Shown piece by piece: positions 7,537 through 15,363 of a stretch of DNA of 36,418 bases; positions within the stretch are counted from its first letter, which is position 1, and the number at the start of each line of letters is the position of its first letter. Location: positions 1 through 36,418 of the forward strand of contig JAJRQF010000012.1 of NCBI GenBank assembly GCA_024280375.1, read 5' to 3'. Under the pieces are notes generated by a model. The model had not been told where the DNA came from, did not search any database, and saw nothing but the letters and a program-made list of their open reading frames with translations. The position numbers were made by a program, and so were the translations under genes. This DNA is from Alphaproteobacteria bacterium (GTDB taxonomy: Bacteria; Pseudomonadota; Alphaproteobacteria; Rhizobiales; Rhizobiaceae).

Positions 7537-8703
7537 ATGAACGCACCAATTAACTATGACGAGCTTGAAGTTGGCTATGATGTGCCAGCCGTTCCCGGCA
7601 TGAACGAGGCTGATATTCAAACACCGTGTCTGGTGGTTGATCTTGATGCGCTTGAACGCAATGTGAAAAAAATGGGCGATTTGGCGAGCGAAATGGGGGT
7701 TCGTCATCGTGCCCACGGCAAAATGCACAAATCGGTCGATGTGGCAAAACTGCAAGAACGTCTTGGCCATTCGGTTGGTGTGTGTTGCCAGAAGGTTTCG
7801 GAGGCCGAGGTCTTTGTGCGCGGTGGCATTAAGGACGTGATGATTTCCAATCAGGTGAGGGACCCGGTAAAAATCGACCGTCTTGCCCGTATGCCAAAAC
7901 TGGGCGCGCGTATTCTGGTTTGTGTGGATGATCCTGAAAATGTGGCTGACCTTGCTGTGGCTGCACAAAAGCATGGAACCGAACTTGAATGCCTTGTTGA
8001 AATTGATTGCGGTGCGGGCCGCTGCGGTGTCACCACCTCGCAGGAAGTCGTCAATATCGCCAAGCTGATTGATGCGGCCGACGGGCTGAAATTTGCCGGT
8101 ATTCAGGCCTATCAGGGCGCCATGCAACACATGGACCTTTACAATGACCGCAAGGAGAAAATCGACATTGCGGTCGAGATGGTGGAAAATGCGGTCAACG
8201 CGCTCAACTCGCAAGGGCTGGAATGCGACATTGTTGGCGGCGGCGGCACTGGCTCCTATTATTTTGAAGGCAATTCAGGTGTTTATAACGAGCTTCAATG
8301 CGGCTCTTATGCCTTCATGGACGCCGATTATGGCCGTATCCTCGACAAAGAAGGCAAGCGGATTGATCAGGGCGAATGGGAAAATTCGCTGTTCATTTTA
8401 ACCTCTGTGATGAGCCATTCGAAGGCCGATAAAGCCATTGTTGATGCGGGGCTAAAAGCCCAGTCGGTGGATTCTGGCCTGCCAACCGTATTTGGTCGCG
8501 ATGACAAGGTTGAATATCTAAAATGTTCCGATGAACACGGCGTTGTTGGCGACCCGGACGGGGTGCTGAAAGTAAACGACAAGCTCAAGCTGGTGCCGGG
8601 CCACTGCGACCCGACCTGCAATGTTCACGACTGGTATGTGGGCGTTCGTGGCGGCAAGGTTGAAACCCTGTGGCCGGTATCAGCGCGCGGCAAAGCCTAT
8701 TAA
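7537..8703 (+). CDS. bhcC: beta-Hydroxyaspartate aldolase (BhcC)
   Basis: This is a PLP enzyme of the D-threonine aldolase / alanine racemase N-terminal-fold family, 388 aa. In the cycle it joins glycine and glyoxylate into (2R,3S)-beta-hydroxyaspartate. The cofactor lysine is expected in the HRAHGKMHKS segment (Lys62). GGGGTGSYYFE is a phosphate-binding loop. The C-terminal PGHCDPTCNVHD provides His/Asp residues like those that hold the divalent metal in D-threonine aldolases. A clear AGGAG lies eight bases before ATG. The N-terminal ~25 residues (NYDELEVGYDVPAVPGM) extend beyond the core of ordinary D-threonine aldolases. A terminator-like hairpin follows the stop, before bhcD. Confidence 0.92.
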   Translation: MNAPINYDELEVGYDVPAVPGMNEADIQTPCLVVDLDALERNVKKMGDLASEMGVRHRAHGKMHKSVDVAKLQERLGHSVGVCCQKVSEAEVFVRGGIKDVMISNQVRDPVKIDRLARMPKLGARILVCVDDPENVADLAVAAQKHGTELECLVEIDCGAGRCGVTTSQEVVNIAKLIDAADGLKFAGIQAYQGAMQHMDLYNDRKEKIDIAVEMVENAVNALNSQGLECDIVGGGGTGSYYFEGNSGVYNELQCGSYAFMDADYGRILDKEGKRIDQGEWENSLFILTSVMSHSKADKAIVDAGLKAQSVDSGLPTVFGRDDKVEYLKCSDEHGVVGDPDGVLKVNDKLKLVPGHCDPTCNVHDWYVGVRGGKVETLWPVSARGKAY

Positions 8704-8717
8704 TCCAACACCATTTG

Positions 8718-8740
8718 GGGCGGGCCTGTTCCGCCCTTTT
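8718..8740 (+). terminator. Hairpin plus T run between bhcC and bhcD
   Basis: GGGCGG (8718-8723) pairs with CCGCCC (8731-8736) around a 7-base loop, followed by TTTT and more pyrimidines. It has the form of a rho-independent terminator but lies inside the operon, so it may act as a partial terminator that lowers bhcD expression relative to bhcABC, or as an mRNA-stabilising 3' end. Confidence 0.6.
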
Positions 8741-8765
8741 CTCTTAGCAAATTGGCGCATCAAAT

Positions 8766-9731
8766 ATGTTCATCGTTCCTGAAAAAGAAATTTCCTCACT
8801 GATTGGTCGCGCCGAATGCTTCGATGCGATTGAAAACGTATTTGCGGCAATGGCCCGTAAGGATGCCTATAATTTCCCGGTCATCCGCGAGGCAATCGGC
8901 CATGCGGATGCGCTTTACGGTTTCAAATCCGGTTTTGACCGCACCAGTCTGGCGCTGGGGTTGAAATCAGGTGGTTACTGGCCGGGCAATGAGGCCAAAG
9001 GCCTGACCAACCACCAATCGACGGTGATCCTTTTTGATGCCGATACCGGCAAGGTAAAGGCGCTTGTCGGCGGCAATCTTTTGACCGCACTTCGCACCGC
9101 TGCCGCCTCTTCCGTTTCAATTAAACACCTTGCTCCAAAAGGTGCAAAGATACTCGGCATGATCGGGGCCGGGCATCAATCCGCCTTTCAAATGCGGGCG
9201 GCCGCAGACCAATGCAATTTTGAAAAAGTAATCGGCTGGAATTATCACCCGGAAATGCTTTCGCGGCTGGAAGAGGTCGCCGCCGAGCTTAATCTGCCGT
9301 TTGAATCCGTATCGCTGGAGCAATTGGGCAGCGATGCTGATGTGATTATTTCCATCACTTCCAGTTTCGACCCTATCTTGATGGATGCCCATGTATCAGG
9401 CGGCACGCATATCGCCTGCATGGGAACCGATACCAAAGGCAAGCAGGAGGTTGAGGCCTCGCTGGTGGCGCGCGCCACGGTCTTCACCGACGAGATTGCC
9501 CAGTCAATTACCATTGGCGAATGCCAGCACGCAGTTGCCGACGGCCTGCTCACGGAAAGCGCTATTATTGAACTTGGTGCGGTGATCAATGGCGATCACA
9601 AGGGCCGCACATCTGATGATGAACTAACCCTTTTTGATGGCACCGGCGTCGGTTTGCAGGATTTGGCAGTTGCTTCCAGCATTGTTGATATTGCGGTTGC
9701 CAAAGGCATCGCCATCGAAGTTGATTTTTAA
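8766..9731 (+). CDS. bhcD: Iminosuccinate reductase (BhcD)
   Basis: This protein of the ornithine cyclodeaminase / mu-crystallin family has 321 aa. In the cycle it reduces iminosuccinate to L-aspartate with NAD(P)H, which regenerates the amino donor for BhcA. The Rossmann nucleotide-binding loop is MIGAGHQSAFQ (Gly134, Gly136). The upstream GKVKALVGGNLLTALRTAAAS segment is the family's substrate/lysine region. The start is ATG at 8766, with only a weak ribosome binding site. Taken alone it would be annotated ornithine cyclodeaminase-like. As the fourth gene of a complete bhc set, iminosuccinate reductase is the best call. No clear terminator follows; a structured repeat element lies immediately downstream. 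Confidence 0.9.
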   Translation: MFIVPEKEISSLIGRAECFDAIENVFAAMARKDAYNFPVIREAIGHADALYGFKSGFDRTSLALGLKSGGYWPGNEAKGLTNHQSTVILFDADTGKVKALVGGNLLTALRTAAASSVSIKHLAPKGAKILGMIGAGHQSAFQMRAAADQCNFEKVIGWNYHPEMLSRLEEVAAELNLPFESVSLEQLGSDADVIISITSSFDPILMDAHVSGGTHIACMGTDTKGKQEVEASLVARATVFTDEIAQSITIGECQHAVADGLLTESAIIELGAVINGDHKGRTSDDELTLFDGTGVGLQDLAVASSIVDIAVAKGIAIEVDF

Positions 9732-9774
9732 TCTGCCTTTTCCAAAATAAATTGCCCCTATGTTTCCACGCTGC

Positions 9775-9919
9775 TAGACTGCGTCATGTTTACATGGAAG
9801 CGGACAGGCTGCGAAGAGCAGCCCGATGCGGATGCATCGCTCCCGCGAAGGCTGGTGCGTAGCACCAAATGGCCGTGAGCGAAAGTTTTTGGAGCAATTC
9901 CGTCAAAGACGGACGCGCT
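9775..9919. repeat. Dispersed structured repeat, copy A
   Basis: This intergenic element is recognisably homologous to 32575-32720. Shared blocks include TAGACT at the left end, GTTTACATGGAAGC, GCCGTGAGCGAAAGT and the terminal CGCT. Three hairpins are present: CGATGC/GCATCG (9824-9829, 9834-9839), TGGTGC/GCACCA (9853-9858, 9862-9867) and TCCGTC/GACGGA (9899-9904, 9908-9913). The stems differ from copy B by paired substitutions, so the fold is conserved. It could be a RIME-like intergenic mosaic repeat or an RNA element; I cannot place it in a named family. Confidence 0.75.
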
Positions 9920-9963
9920 CTAAACAATTGGCTCGAGTTATTTATTTTTAAGTTGGGGACAGC

Positions 9964-10944
9964 ATGCACGATAGAAAAATTGGTTCATTGAGCGTATCGG
10001 CCATCGGCCTTGGCTGCATGAATATGTCATTTGGCTATGGGCCGGTGGATGATGAGGTCTCGACCCAATTGCTCAATCAGGCGCTCGATACGGGCTATCG
10101 GTTTCTCGATACGGCGATGGTTTATGGCAGTGGCCACAATGAAAGCCTGATTGGCAAGGCGCTTGGTTCCAGACGCAATGAATATGTGCTGGCAACCAAA
10201 TGCGGCCTTTCGCGCGAAGGTATTGACGGTCGCCCTGAAGTGATCGCTGAAAGTTGCGATGCAAGCCTTGAGCGGTTGGGCACCGATGTTATTGATCTTT
10301 ACTATTTGCACCGTGTTGACCCTGAAATTCCGGTCGAGGAAAGTGTAGGGGCCATGGCAAGGCTGGTCGATGCGGGAAAAGTGCGCGAGATCGGCCTTTC
10401 GGAAGTTTGTTCAGATACGCTCAAACGCGCCTGCAAAGAATATCCGATTGCCGCGCTACAATCTGAATATTCGCTTTGGTCCAGAACCCCGGAGCGTGGT
10501 GTGCTGGATGCCTGCGCTGAACTGGGCGTGACAATGGTGCCGTTTTCGCCGCTCGGGCGGGCTTTTCTCACCGGCAAGGCGCAGGATGTGACCCATCTGG
10601 ATGAGGATGATTTGCGCTGCACTATTGCCAGGCCACGCTTTGAACCGGAAGCATTTGCCAAAAATATCAAACTGTTGGAACCGTTTGGCGAGATTGCCAA
10701 GGCGCATGATTGCACGATGACTCAACTGGCATTGGCCTGGCTCTTGCATGGTCAGGATAGGACAATGGTTTCAATTCCGGGCACCAAGCATATTGAATAT
10801 ATGGAAGAAAATGCCGCCGCTTCTGAAATCATGCTGGATGATGAAACAATTGCCCAATTGAATGATCTGATTAATGAAAACACAATTATAGGTGAGCGCT
10901 ATACGGCAGAGCGCATGGCAGGTGCGGATTCAGAACGTGATTGA
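9964..10944 (+). CDS. Aldo/keto reductase
   Basis: This is an NAD(P)H-dependent oxidoreductase of the aldo/keto reductase superfamily, 326 aa, predicted cytoplasmic TIM barrel. The catalytic tetrad is visible: Asp49 (FLDTAMVYG), Tyr54, Lys79 (LATKCGL) and His116 (YYLHRVD). The N-terminal IGLGCMNMSFGYG and the length place it with aryl-alcohol-dehydrogenase-like (YajO/AKR13-type) members. GGGGA precedes ATG at good spacing. The stop overlaps the region where the sulfatase-like gene begins, so these two are cotranscribed. The substrate is unknown. It lies just downstream of bhcD on the same strand but is separated by the structured repeat, so it may or may not share regulation. Confidence 0.88.
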   Translation: MHDRKIGSLSVSAIGLGCMNMSFGYGPVDDEVSTQLLNQALDTGYRFLDTAMVYGSGHNESLIGKALGSRRNEYVLATKCGLSREGIDGRPEVIAESCDASLERLGTDVIDLYYLHRVDPEIPVEESVGAMARLVDAGKVREIGLSEVCSDTLKRACKEYPIAALQSEYSLWSRTPERGVLDACAELGVTMVPFSPLGRAFLTGKAQDVTHLDEDDLRCTIARPRFEPEAFAKNIKLLEPFGEIAKAHDCTMTQLALAWLLHGQDRTMVSIPGTKHIEYMEENAAASEIMLDDETIAQLNDLINENTIIGERYTAERMAGADSERD

Positions 10945-10968
10945 TTGCCAGCTTTAGGAAAATCAGGT

Positions 10969-12642
10969 TTGGCCAAAGCGAAGAATATTCTTTTCATCAT
11001 GTTTGACCAGCTGCGCTGGGACTACCTTTCCTGCTATGGCCATCCGCATTTGCACACGCCCAATATTGACCGGCTGGCGCAAAAGGGCGTTCGGTTTAAC
11101 CGGGCGACCATCCAATCTCCCATATGCGGCTCGTCGCGCATGTCGACCTATACCGGTCGTTACGTTCATTCGCATGGCGCGTCATGGAACGGTATTCCGC
11201 TGAAAGTTGGCGAGCAGACGATGGGCGACCATTTGCGCAAACTTGGCATGGATTGCTGGCTGGTGGGCAAAACCCATATGCGCGCAGATGTGGAAGGCAT
11301 GGCCCGTCTGGGGCTGGAGCCGGACAGTCTGATCGGTGCGCGGGTGGCCGAATGCGGTTTTGATCTTTTCGAGCGCGACGATGGTTTGAATCCCATTGGC
11401 TATGACGGGCCTTACGATCCTGATGGTGCAAAAAACTATAACGCCTATCTTAAAGCCAAGGGCTATGAGGGGGGAAACCCCTGGCACGATTTTGCCAATT
11501 CCGGTCTTGATGATGCGGGCAATGTGCTTTCCGGCTGGTTTTTAAAGAACTCGCGGGAAGCCGCAAATATTGCCGAAGAAGACAGCGAAACGCCGTATAT
11601 GACAAGGCGCGGTATGGAGTTTATTGCGCAAGCTAAAGAGCCATGGTGCTGTCATCTTTCCTATATCAAGCCCCATTGGCCCTATATTGTGCCGCATCCC
11701 TATCACGATATGTATGGGGCAAACCAGATATTGCCGCCAAACCGCTCAAAGGCCGAATATGAAAATGCACATCTGGTTTTGCGTGCCTTTATGGATGGCC
11801 CGGTGGGGAAGGCGTTCAGTCAGGAGCATGTGCGCCAGGCGGTTATTCCAGCCTATATGGGGCTGATAAAACAATGCGATGATCAAATGGGCGTGCTGTT
11901 CAACTGGCTGGAAGAACAGGGCCGCATGGATGATACGATGATCGTCATAACTTCCGATCATGGGGATTTTCTGGGCGATCACTGGATGGGTGAAAAGATG
12001 TTTTTTCACGATGCTTCGGTGAAAGTTCCAATGATCATCTATGACCCTTCACCGGAGGCCGATTGCACCCGTGGCATGGTGAGCGATGCGCTGGTGGAAT
12101 GTATTGATCTGGCCCCAACATTTGTTGATGTCGCCGGTGGTGAAGAAGCAACTCATAGTCTCGGCCACATTCTGGAAGGCGAGACCCTTTTACCCATTTT
12201 GCATGGCAAGGCGGTTGAAACCAGCCGTGATTATGTGATTTGCGAATATGATTATTCGGCATCACCGATGGCTGATAAACTTGGGCAAGGTCCGCGCGAT
12301 GCGGTGATGTTCATGGTGGCAGATAAACAATGGAAGCTCATCCATTGCGAGGGCTTTGAGCAACCGATATTGTTTGATCTTGAAAATGACCCGGATGAGT
12401 TATGCGATCTGGGTGAGAGCCATGCGCATGAAGATATTATCCGTAAAATGTATGACAAGCTGTTTCGTTGGGCGCGGCGCAATTCGCAACGAACAACCCG
12501 GTCAGAGGCGCAACTTGTTGAAATGCGCACGAAATCTCGTGGGCGCGGCGTGGTGATCGGCGTTTATGATGAAAATGATGTTCCGCTGGAACTGACCACA
12601 AACTATCGTGGGTTGAAGGCTGACGACAAGCGGAAAAATTAG
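10969..12642 (+). CDS. Sulfatase / phosphonate monoester hydrolase-type enzyme
   Basis: This alkaline phosphatase-superfamily hydrolase has 557 aa from TTG at 10969 (AGGA nine bases upstream); another TTG at 10945 directly follows the reductase stop. The N-terminal NILFIMFDQLRWD supplies metal ligands. C53-G-S-S-R57 followed by MSTYTG is the sulfatase signature in which cysteine becomes formylglycine. ITSDHGDFLGDH supplies further metal ligands and EKMFFHDASVKVP a catalytic basic residue. The C-terminal region, with YEYDYS-like spacing, LFDLENDPDELCDLGE and RWARRNSQRTTRSEAQ, resembles rhizobial phosphonate monoester hydrolases/arylsulfatases more than choline sulfatase. There is no signal peptide, so it is cytoplasmic. 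It is paired with the aldo/keto reductase. Its stop overlaps that of the convergent cytochrome gene by two bases. Confidence 0.85.
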   Translation: MAKAKNILFIMFDQLRWDYLSCYGHPHLHTPNIDRLAQKGVRFNRATIQSPICGSSRMSTYTGRYVHSHGASWNGIPLKVGEQTMGDHLRKLGMDCWLVGKTHMRADVEGMARLGLEPDSLIGARVAECGFDLFERDDGLNPIGYDGPYDPDGAKNYNAYLKAKGYEGGNPWHDFANSGLDDAGNVLSGWFLKNSREAANIAEEDSETPYMTRRGMEFIAQAKEPWCCHLSYIKPHWPYIVPHPYHDMYGANQILPPNRSKAEYENAHLVLRAFMDGPVGKAFSQEHVRQAVIPAYMGLIKQCDDQMGVLFNWLEEQGRMDDTMIVITSDHGDFLGDHWMGEKMFFHDASVKVPMIIYDPSPEADCTRGMVSDALVECIDLAPTFVDVAGGEEATHSLGHILEGETLLPILHGKAVETSRDYVICEYDYSASPMADKLGQGPRDAVMFMVADKQWKLIHCEGFEQPILFDLENDPDELCDLGESHAHEDIIRKMYDKLFRWARRNSQRTTRSEAQLVEMRTKSRGRGVVIGVYDENDVPLELTTNYRGLKADDKRKN

Positions 12643-13124
12643 TTTTTGGTTTTAGCCTTTTGTTCGTTCATCTGGTCGTGCCTTTGCTGAATGTTTTCAG
12701 GCCAGGTCGACTTGATATAGCTAAGGGCCGCAATGATCTCATCATCGCTCAAAACACCGTCATAGATCGGCATATTGGTTTTATAATCCTTCTGACCGGT
12801 AATTTTGGCCAGCCCGTATTTGGTGATCTCAAACAATAAATCATCCGTGTGGTGCCATGTATGGCCGGACTTATCATGCGGAGGTGCGGGCATCAGCCCT
12901 TCACTGTTGGGGCTGCGCCATTTGGCTTCGCCCTTAAGGTCTGCACCATGGCAGGAGGCGCAATTCTTGGTGTAGATTTGCATTCCACTGCTAACCACTT
13001 GGCTATCGTCTGCCTTGAAAAGAGCGCCGGGTTTAAGTTCAGATCGTAATTGTGTGGCCCAGATACCGCCGATAAGGGCGATTGCAATTCCAGCGGTGGT
13101 AATGATTGTTTTTGTCCGGGCCAT
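12639..13124 (-). CDS. Membrane-anchored class I c-type cytochrome
   Basis: This is a small electron-transfer haem protein, 161 aa from ATG at 13124. One N-terminal membrane helix (about residues 7-25, IITTAGIAIALIGGIWA) is uncleaved or acts as a signal anchor, placing the cytochrome domain in the periplasm. The single haem motif is C55-A-S-C58-H59. A later Met (in KTNMPIYDGVLSDDEI) is the likely axial ligand. It starts four bases after the glcB stop, so it is translationally linked to malate synthase. I know of no established partnership; acceptance of electrons from a flavin dehydrogenase is possible but speculative. The longer frame back to 13202 would run into glcB and is not used. Confidence 0.85.
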   Translation of the reverse strand: MARTKTIITTAGIAIALIGGIWATQLRSELKPGALFKADDSQVVSSGMQIYTKNCASCHGADLKGEAKWRSPNSEGLMPAPPHDKSGHTWHHTDDLLFEITKYGLAKITGQKDYKTNMPIYDGVLSDDEIIAALSYIKSTWPENIQQRHDQMNEQKAKTKN

Positions 13125-13128
13125 GATT

Positions 13129-15300
13129 CTATTTTGCCTTTGCTTCCAAGCGCTTTCGATGAAGAATTGGCTCAGTATAACCCGATGGCTGTTCAAGGCC
13201 ATTCAAAACTAGTTCAACAGCCGCCTGGAAGGCAACAGACCCTTCAAAATCGTCAGCCATCGGCGTATAGGTTGGATCGCTTGCATTTTGCTTGTCGACC
13301 ACGGCGGCCATTTTCTTCATGGCTGCAACGATTTGCGCCTCATCAACAATGTTGTGATGCAGCCAGTTCGCCATGTGTTGCGAAGATATTCGCAATGTGG
13401 CGCGGTCTTCCATCAACCCGACATTGTTAATGTCCGGCACTTTTGAGCAGCCAATACCATCATCAATCCAGCGGACCACATAGCCAAGAATACCTTGTGC
13501 ATTATTATCAAGCTCTGCCTGAATATCTTCGGGAGACCAATTGGGGCGGGTGGTTATCGGAACCGACAAAATATCGTCGATATTGGCACGGCCCCGGTTT
13601 GCCAGTTCTTTTTGCCGCGCGGCCACACTTTTTAAATGATAGTGGGTCGCGTGCAATGTCGCAGCGGTGGGCGAGGGAACCCATGCGGTATTGGCACCGG
13701 CCTCAAGATGGCCGATCTTTTGTTCCAGCATTTCCGCCATCAGGTCCGGCATGGCCCACATGCCTTTGCCGATCTGCGCTTTGCCGCTCAACCCGCATTC
13801 AAGCCCAATATCGACATTCCAGTTTTCATAAGCGGTAATCCAGCTGGCGGTTTTCATATCGCCCTTGCGCATCATCGGGCCTGCCAGCATTGAAGTGTGT
13901 ATTTCATCGCCGGTACGATCCAGAAAGCCGGTATTGATAAAGAATACCCGGTTTTTTGCCACCCTGATGCACTCTTTCAGATTGATTGTCGTGCGTCGTT
14001 CCTCATCCATAATGCCCATTTTAATGGTGTTGGGAGCAAGCGATAAAAGGCTTTCCACCCGACCAAACAGATCGTTGATAAATGCAACTTCCTCTGGCCC
14101 GTGCATTTTGGGGTTCACAATATAGATCGAGCCCGCTCGGCTGTTGGCATGGCGACCATTTGGCCCCACATCATGCATTGCAATGGTTGGGTTGATCACC
14201 CCATCAAGCAGAGTTTCCGGCACCTCATTGCCATCACCATCAAGAATGGCCCCATTGGTCATGAGTAAACCCACATTGCGCACCAGCATGATAGCGCGGC
14301 CGGGGAGTGATATTTCTTCGCCGTTAGGTGAGGAATATTCTCTATCCGGGTTGAGTGTGCGGGTGATGGTTTTGCCGTTTTTCTCAAGCGGCTCGCTCAA
14401 ATCGCCCCTCATCAGCCCAAGCCAGTTGCTGTAAATTAGCACCTTGTCTTCCGCATCAACGGCTGCAACAGAATCCTCACAATCCATGATGGTCGAAAGC
14501 GCGGATTCCAGAATTATATCGGCGATACCCGCCTTGTCTGTGCTGCCGATAATACTTGAACGATCCAGAATAACTTCCAGATGCATGCCATTTTTAACCA
14601 GCAGGATGGATGAAGGGGTTTCCGCATCACCTTTAAAGCCAGCAAATTGTGAAGGGGCTACAAGCGCATGATTTTTGCCGGTAATTGAAAGGTTTAAGCT
14701 GCCACCTTCAATCGAGATTGCATCAATGTCTTTCCAGCTGGCGCCATTCAATGGGGCGGAGCGATCGAGAAAATCTCGCGCCCATGAAACGACTTTTTCA
14801 CCGCGAACCGGATTATAGCTACCAGCCTTTTCCGCACCGTTTTCATCGGAGATTGCATTGGTGCCGTAAAGCGCATCGTAAAGCGAGCCCCACCGCGCAT
14901 TGGCGGCGTTGAGCGCATAACGCGCATTCATCACCGGAACGACGAGCTGTGGCCCGGCGGTTTTTGCAATTTCCGGGTCAACATTCTTGGTTTCGATTGA
15001 AAATGCTTCGCCCTCAGGAACCAGATAGCCAATATCGCGCAGGAAGGCCTTATAGGCATCGAGATCGCTCAAACCATCCGGGTTGTCCCGGTGCCATTGG
15101 TCGATCTGATTTTGTAAGTCATCACGCCTGGCCAGCAGTTTCCTGTCGCGCGGGGCAAAATCATTGATGATTGCTTCAAAGCCCGGCCAGAAGTGATCCT
15201 CGGCAATGCCGGTTCCGGGCAAAACCCTGTCATTGATGAATTCGTAAAGGATGGTGGCAACCTGGAGGCTGCCAGATTGAGTACGGTGTGTATCACGCAT
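13129..15300 (-). CDS. glcB: Malate synthase G
   Basis: This cytoplasmic enzyme condenses glyoxylate with acetyl-CoA to give malate and CoA. At 723 aa it has the full length of the G isoform, a monomeric TIM-barrel enzyme larger than malate synthase A. Recognisable stretches are [15 protein letters not shown] followed by PKMHGPEE, the [14 protein letters not shown] active-site block with its catalytic Arg/Glu region, and [20 protein letters not shown] near the C-terminus. AGGA lies eight bases before ATG. It follows the hydantoinase-like gene by 63 bases and is followed at four bases by a cytochrome c gene. Near the bhc cluster it provides a second route for glyoxylate, one that consumes acetyl-CoA. 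Confidence 0.97.
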   Translation of the reverse strand: MRDTHRTQSGSLQVATILYEFINDRVLPGTGIAEDHFWPGFEAIINDFAPRDRKLLARRDDLQNQIDQWHRDNPDGLSDLDAYKAFLRDIGYLVPEGEAFSIETKNVDPEIAKTAGPQLVVPVMNARYALNAANARWGSLYDALYGTNAISDENGAEKAGSYNPVRGEKVVSWARDFLDRSAPLNGASWKDIDAISIEGGSLNLSITGKNHALVAPSQFAGFKGDAETPSSILLVKNGMHLEVILDRSSIIGSTDKAGIADIILESALSTIMDCEDSVAAVDAEDKVLIYSNWLGLMRGDLSEPLEKNGKTITRTLNPDREYSSPNGEEISLPGRAIMLVRNVGLLMTNGAILDGDGNEVPETLLDGVINPTIAMHDVGPNGRHANSRAGSIYIVNPKMHGPEEVAFINDLFGRVESLLSLAPNTIKMGIMDEERRTTINLKECIRVAKNRVFFINTGFLDRTGDEIHTSMLAGPMMRKGDMKTASWITAYENWNVDIGLECGLSGKAQIGKGMWAMPDLMAEMLEQKIGHLEAGANTAWVPSPTAATLHATHYHLKSVAARQKELANRGRANIDDILSVPITTRPNWSPEDIQAELDNNAQGILGYVVRWIDDGIGCSKVPDINNVGLMEDRATLRISSQHMANWLHHNIVDEAQIVAAMKKMAAVVDKQNASDPTYTPMADDFEGSVAFQAAVELVLNGLEQPSGYTEPILHRKRLEAKAK

Positions 15301-15363
15301 GCAAAATTCCTGAATAGGGGGTGGTCGAACATTGCTTTTGATGTGATTTAACAGGGTTTACGT

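Noticed and set aside
7459-8214. 251-codon minus-strand frame opposite bhcC
   Set aside because: It is antisense to a well-identified gene, and its His/Asn-rich product is typical of a shadow frame.
10969-12642. Choline sulfatase (BetC)
   Set aside because: The N- and C-terminal blocks resemble phosphonate monoester hydrolase/arylsulfatase proteins more than BetC, and no betA/betB genes are nearby.
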